Origin: Halichondria panicea
Lineage: Eukaryota > Porifera > Demospongiae > Suberitida > Halichondriidae
Length of the DNA: 64,000 bases
Direction: 5' to 3'
Assembly (NCBI RefSeq): GCF_963675165.1
Contig: NC_087386.1
Span: 3,474,169-3,538,168 of the forward strand
Shown here piece after piece: positions 59,519 to 64,000 of this stretch (its first letter is position 1; each line of letters opens with the position of its first letter). The notes below the pieces were generated by a model, which saw nothing but the letters and a program-made list of their open reading frames with translations, was not told the origin of the DNA and ran no database searches. Position numbers and translations under genes: made by a program.

Positions 59519-59648
59519 AGTGACTTTTTTTGCGGAATTCTATACTTAGGAAGTAGCTCGAAAGTAGCTCGAACTACGCAGAGCTGTAGAATCACGTGCA
59601 ATTTAGTCTAGAAATTTCATTAGCATCTTACCGCACAAAGTTTATAGC

Positions 59649-60042
59649 TATGGCTACTTGTGCCGATGTGCTTGAACACAGCGATGGCGATGTCTCCTCT
59701 GGTGATGAGGGGATAGTAGGATACCTATAACCTAACAATAAGTACATTTGCTTACAACACAACAAAAATATGCATTTCACTACCAGCATGAACTGTCTGG
59801 GACTGAGGACATGGACCTAGACGCTAGCGCTATGGACCAGGGCGGTGAAAGACCAGGAGAGGTGAAAGACCAGGAGAGGGCTCACTGTGTGACTCTGCTA
59901 GAATATCTAGTGTAAGTGGGTCACTGTCCAACGTCACTGTCCAACGATGCCGGAGATGAACTTCCTGATGACAAAAGTGTGTCATCGGGTGATGGACTGT
60001 CCGGCGACGATGGAAGTTTGTTGATGTCTGACAGTGAAGGTA
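59649..60042 (+). pseudogene. Acidic N-terminal exons, unknown protein
   Basis: MATCADVLEHSDGDVSSGDE starts at 59649. Two further acidic blocks follow, ELSGTEDMDLDASAMDQ (about 59792-59845) and DELPDDKSVSSGDGLSGDDG (about 59955-60020). Perfect duplications of 17 bp near 59847-59880 and 13 bp near 59926-59951 disturb the frame. Acidic Ser/Asp-rich starts are common in transposon-encoded proteins. It is unclear whether it connects to the ULP/PHD-like fragment downstream. Confidence 0.3.
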
Positions 60043-60874
60043 CTTTTGCAGTTCTAAAGAAATACCTGGTATCACACTCACACTAACTTCACACTAACTA
60101 TGCAGTTCTAAAGAGATACCTAGATACCTGGTGACAATAGGTTATACAATGTATACCGGCGATGGTACACCTTACCAAATGATACCCACGATGTACCTCT
60201 TGGGTATAGTAATACATGTACGTATTGTACTTCAAATTGATATAATTATCAAGCCTTTATACCGGCTGATCAATAAAAAAATGTTTTTGGATTTTATCGC
60301 CGGGCATTTAAAATGATAAAAACGGGTGGGCGTAATAACCGTGGTTGCTATGGCAACATAATTATATTGCACCATTTTATTCGGCATTCTATTGGTAGAC
60401 TTCACTGTTAAAGTTTAGGCCCCCCAGGGGGTCACTGTGAGATTAGGCCCCCCTCTCTGGGCAGTTAAGGCCTGGGTCAGGCACTGATAAGATTAATTTT
60501 ATTCATTGCCTACATTTTATGTAGATCATGTAGATCATGTAGTGTTAATGAGATTCATAATGTTTATTAATGTTATTCATTGCACATGACGTCATAAAGT
60601 CAATGTATTTGCTTAGCTAGCTGCTAGAACTATTATAGATTATCTTTGGCAACAAATACGGCGGACTTAAACAAGGTAAGAGTAGCTGTTTAGGCCCTCA
60701 AAAGATAGATTATGTTGTTATGATTATGTTTCCTTGATGGGAAGTAAAAATGTCCAAAACTTTCTTAGCTATGCTAGCTTCTTTAGCTCTGACAGCCACC
60801 CTAGAGGTAGGCTATTTTGTGTATCTCAAGAATACAATAACTCCTACTCTTCCCATCAAGGATACTAGTACCTA

Positions 60875-62162
60875 GCTATGAGATGTTCATCTAGCCTTGT
60901 TTTTGACGCTTGATCTTGGCATCTTCAACGCCGTATTTGCACTTCTCTTTCTGAAAGTGGCATGACGGCATGACGTCATCATCATTTATGGGACTAATTA
61001 GCATAATTGAATTAAGCTGATTAGTTTTTTGGAAAAAGAAAACATTGAGCTTCATTTTGGATCATTTTGATGCAGCATACACTGTATATTGCAAATAGTA
61101 TATTGCAAATAATACAGCAGTATGAACATAGTGTAAATTTTGGTGTTAAAATCTGGACCCGGGCCTTAAGTGCGCAGAGCTCTTCTGCTATCCTTTTCTG
61201 CACGATAAAACGAAGTCAAAGAGATATAATAATATGGTAAGGTTAGCTCTATTAGTTGACAAAGCATGCAAAGACTCTGTATCAAAGTAGCAAATTATTA
61301 TTCTATCATGGAATTTAAAGTGAAGGAAGATTTACCTTTCAAGTTACTCATGCTTTACCTATAAGAGTTAAATGCTTTGATGAGTTAAATGCTTTGATGC
61401 AGCTCTGCAATGTTGGATCTGCAGCTATTGCCATATTTGCAACTTCGTGCTTACTTTCTCAGCCAAATTTCAGGACAAAAAAGTATAAAGCACACAATTT
61501 CAGTGCAAAGACAACAATTCATATCTTCCTCCATGTTTTCCTATACATAGAAGATGCAAATTGTTGTGGGGATGCTCAGCTCTCAAGTAATGTGGAATCG
61601 TTGTATCATGGTGGAATCAGTTTCCTTTCGGGACAAGGGTAATCTTGGACAGTCCTGACCAATTCGGGACAGTTGGCACCATGTGCTTCGTGCTGCATGA
61701 GGCCTGATTCATAGAATGACATGGTGCAGTGTGATGGCTGTGAGACCAGTGGTATACTACTGTACATGCATGAAATGTGTGTGTGTGAGGAGAGCTGCAT
61801 TCAGTAACTGGCACTGCAGACCATAGAAGACGAATGCACTGTCACATAATGTTACCGCTGTTGCGCTGTTAATGGGGGCCTAAAATTTTAAGAGGGGGCC
61901 TAAAATGTTAAAATTCTAGGCCCGGGGGGGGGCCAATCTCATGGGGGGCCTAAAATTTTATGACACCGGGTCCAGATTTCAATACCCAAATTTGCTGTAT
62001 TATTTGCAATATACAGTTCATGCTGCATCAAAATGATCCAAAATGAAGCTCAATGTTTTCTTTTTCCAAAAACAATTATGCCCCCCATGACGTCATGCCA
62101 CTTTCAGAAAGAGAACTGCAACGGCAAGCTTCAAAAACAAGGCTAGATGAACATCTCATAGC
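60875..62162. mobile_element. Element with long inverted repeats enclosing a ULP/PHD-like fragment
   Basis: The left arm (60875 to about 61166) and right arm (about 61962-62162) are inverted copies. They share GCTATGAGATGTTCATCTAG, CTTTCTGAAAGTGGCATGAC, AAAAGAAAACATTGAGCTTC, TTTTGGATCATTTTGATGCA and ATCTGGACCCGG. The left arm has extra sequence, so they differ by indels. Between them lies a coding remnant (61394-61800). G-rich GGGGGGCCTAAAATTTTA words occur at the inner right border and, inverted, at 60411-60450. No clean target duplication was identified. Confidence 0.7.
61385..61800 (+). pseudogene. Degenerate ULP-like plus PHD-like fragment
   Basis: QLCNVGSAAIAIFATSCLL at about 61400-61457 aligns by eye with the PNDCALFAAAYCTSIAHGL segment at 36940-37000, but the nucleophile cysteine context is lost. 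Downstream, a frame from about 61680 reads CCMRPDS, then NDMVQCDGCETSG and MHEMCV, the C..C-MVQCDGC spacing of a PHD finger, comparable to MVGCDGCEDW at 37145-37180. The same order of modules in two places supports a transposon-borne protease-PHD protein. Stops and frame changes make it inactive. Confidence 0.4.
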
Positions 62163-63439
62163 ATAGTTAGACTGGCGGCTCGCTTGCTGGTAAACTCCCT
62201 ATCAGTCGCTGCAATGAGCCTATCAGATTGCTCAACGCCCTGTAATTGTAACCGCACTTACACTTCAGGGGATTCAGTACATTCCAGAGTAGTGATTCTC
62301 TCTATCATGATATGGATATATGGTTATCAACAGCTGTCCTTCTGTACGGGTACACCTCAGAGTTTGTGAAAGTATTACCAACAGGGTATGGAAAAAGTTT
62401 ATGTAATGCCGTGTAATGCCCTGCTCCCTCTTGTGTTCGGCTCCCTCTTGTGTTCGATGCATTGTCTGGCTCAGAAGAGATTGTAATGACCCCCCTACTT
62501 GCAATCATAAAAGATCAGGTAAAGCTACCCATACGATAAAGCTACCCATACGATAATAATAATTATATCAGGTATGGGTAGTGAAAATTATTTCAGGCTG
62601 CTTGTGTCAGCGTTAAAAACGAGCAACGCCTTTCGCCTTTTGACCTCTGAGGTTTATCACAGAAACCGGGCGACGCCCCAACTGATTGTTGACTGATTGT
62701 TGACGAGGCACATTGTGTGAAAAAATGGTCACCTTCTCACTATTTATAGGCCTATAAATTATTGTACTGCCCGCGCCCGATTGCCACATTGTGTGAAAAA
62801 ATGGTATCTACTATAGGCCTGTAAGTAGTATTTATGAACAGTAATAATAATAATATGATACAGTAATAATTATGATATCAATTTGGTTTTGGTTTTGGTT
62901 ACAGGCTTTCTGATCAACACTGGCAGCTAAGAAGTATGTTGAGAAGTATCTCTCTTCTCTATCATGATGGCAAGTCCCAACTGCTGGTTACTAGTGTCGG
63001 TGCTATAATTATTGTAATATGTAGATGATGGCCTGATGTCGAGAATGTCGAGAAGGACCTGTGTGAGTGACGTGTCCAAGGGTCGGTCGAAGCAGCTCTG
63101 TTGACTATTCGATTTGAGGAACCGCTCACATTTGCTCTACTGTCACATTTGCTCTACTGTCTACGTCTCACTGATCGTTTTGACACATTTTAGTATCGCT
63201 TCGTAGCTGAGGGTCAGTGGTTTAAGCCTAGTATTTTATACACACAAATACTTTATACACACAAATACACACAAAAACACACAGAGACGAGGGCACACCC
63301 CTGTTCAAGAGCCACAACATCATTCCTGAGACGAGGAGTTGACTGTACACACCGCCCCACCGCCCTCTTGTTAAAAACGGGGTCAATTAATTTTTTTAAT
63401 TATACTTTCATTATCCGCAAGAAGCAGTAGCAGTTTTCT

Positions 63440-63960
63440 GCAGGCAGTCTAGAATAGTTACTCTGACAGGATCTCTAAGTTTTCTGTGTGTATAAGCTCC
63501 AGTTTAGAGCCTGTTTTTAGAGTGTAGTCTACAACGTTTGATATTCAATTAAAGCATAATCATCTTTTCAGCGTGATCAGAAAGATGCATAACCAGTTTT
63601 CTTTATTCAACTTTGTAGCAAAGTAGTTACTGTGTCAGGATCTCCTGGTTTCCACGAAACAGCCAAGGCCAGAGCAAGGGATCACTTTAGAGGTATGCGT
63701 ATATAGCAAGCATTATGTTAAGCTGATTTAATATGATTTAATATGCTTTAATTTAAATATGCTTATGCACTTGTGTGTCTTATGCACTTGTGTGTAAAGT
63801 ATACTGTATACTTGTGTGCCTGTTTTTAGAGTGTAGTGTACAGTGTTTGATATTCAATTTATTCTTTTAGTAACGCTACCTTGCCACTCTCTATTAAGTC
63901 AACAGTCAACCAGCCAAGGACAGAGCGAGAGATTACATTAGATTACATTAGTATGACCCT
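63440..63960 (+). repeat. Two diverged direct copies, about 300 bp apart
   Basis: CCTGTTTTTAGAGTGTAGT followed by TTTGATATTCAATT occurs at about 63510-63550 and 63820-63860. CAGCCAAGG.CAGAGC.AG followed by GAT.AC.TTAGA occurs at about 63660-63690 and 63910-63945. Some boundaries look like exon ends, but no protein is recognised. The window ends 40 bp later. Confidence 0.6.
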
Positions 63961-64000
63961 ACGTAGCTATAATTATATGTACGCACGTACATATTGCTTA

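Noticed and set aside
59217..59611. Cys/Val-rich and His/Thr-rich ORFs of 66-99 codons on both strands
   Set aside because: All are translations of one CA/GT microsatellite.
47..64000. Bacterial operon or phage features
   Set aside because: No Shine-Dalgarno-linked gene strings, introns are present, and coding density is very low; the window is eukaryotic.

Overview
This window is eukaryotic, AT-rich and densely packed with transposable elements, with no bacterial signatures. GT-AG introns, poly(CA)/(GT) tracts, minisatellites, small terminal-inverted-repeat (TIR) elements and several decayed transposase families, plus many TAATTATAAT and TAGCTAGCTAG strings, suggest an early-branching metazoan, most likely a demosponge. 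The taxon is an inference from style, not proven. I found no host housekeeping gene I would defend. Nearly all protein-coding signal is transposon-derived and mostly broken.

Layout. 0.7-4.9 kb: three copies of a dispersed repeat flank a minus-strand DDE transposase remnant (1.6-2.5 kb). 5.3-6.3 kb: C-terminal half of a second minus-strand transposase-like gene, then a CA-rich satellite. 7.6-8.0 kb: a pogo/Tigger-type MITE. 9.48-16.52 kb: a nearly full-length but dead BEL/Pao LTR retrotransposon, interrupted by a 771-bp TIR element carrying a RecQ-like helicase fragment and by a second insert of about 600 bp. 16.6-17.6 kb: a spliced coiled-coil ORF. 19.7-22.7 kb: foldback elements and a MITE. 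22.8-25.0 kb: two convergent spliced gene remnants, the minus one with an OB-fold-like segment. 26.9-28.4 kb: tandem units of about 430 bp. 28.9-29.6 kb: a CACTA transposase fragment. 32.5-33.1 and 39.4-40.3 kb: two members of one TIR family (CAGGGGCG ends, 5-bp target duplications). 35.4-37.2 kb: a Tigger-like DDE remnant followed by BRCT-like, ULP-like and PHD-like segments. 37.5-42.4 kb (minus): a decayed multi-exon gene split by one of the TIR elements and by a perfect 117-bp inverted repeat. 43.3 kb: a PIF/Harbinger-type MITE. 44.1-44.9 kb: an intact 253-codon ORF. 45.2-46.0 kb: minisatellite. 49.7-54.0 kb: a divergent two-gene CACTA-like cassette around a palindrome. 54.6-56.5 kb: large minisatellite. 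56.8-57.2 kb: Myb/SANT-like fragment. 60.9-62.2 kb: long inverted repeats enclosing a second ULP/PHD-like fragment.

Two themes stand out. Perfect two-copy tandem duplications of only 10-17 bp recur across the window, and several lie exactly where transposon reading frames break; they are either a mutational signature or an assembly artefact. Second, accessory domains (RecQ-like helicase, ULP-like protease, PHD, BRCT, OB-fold, coiled coil) sit in or beside mobile elements. All reading was by eye: domain calls rest on short motifs, and intron and element borders are approximate unless a target duplication is given.
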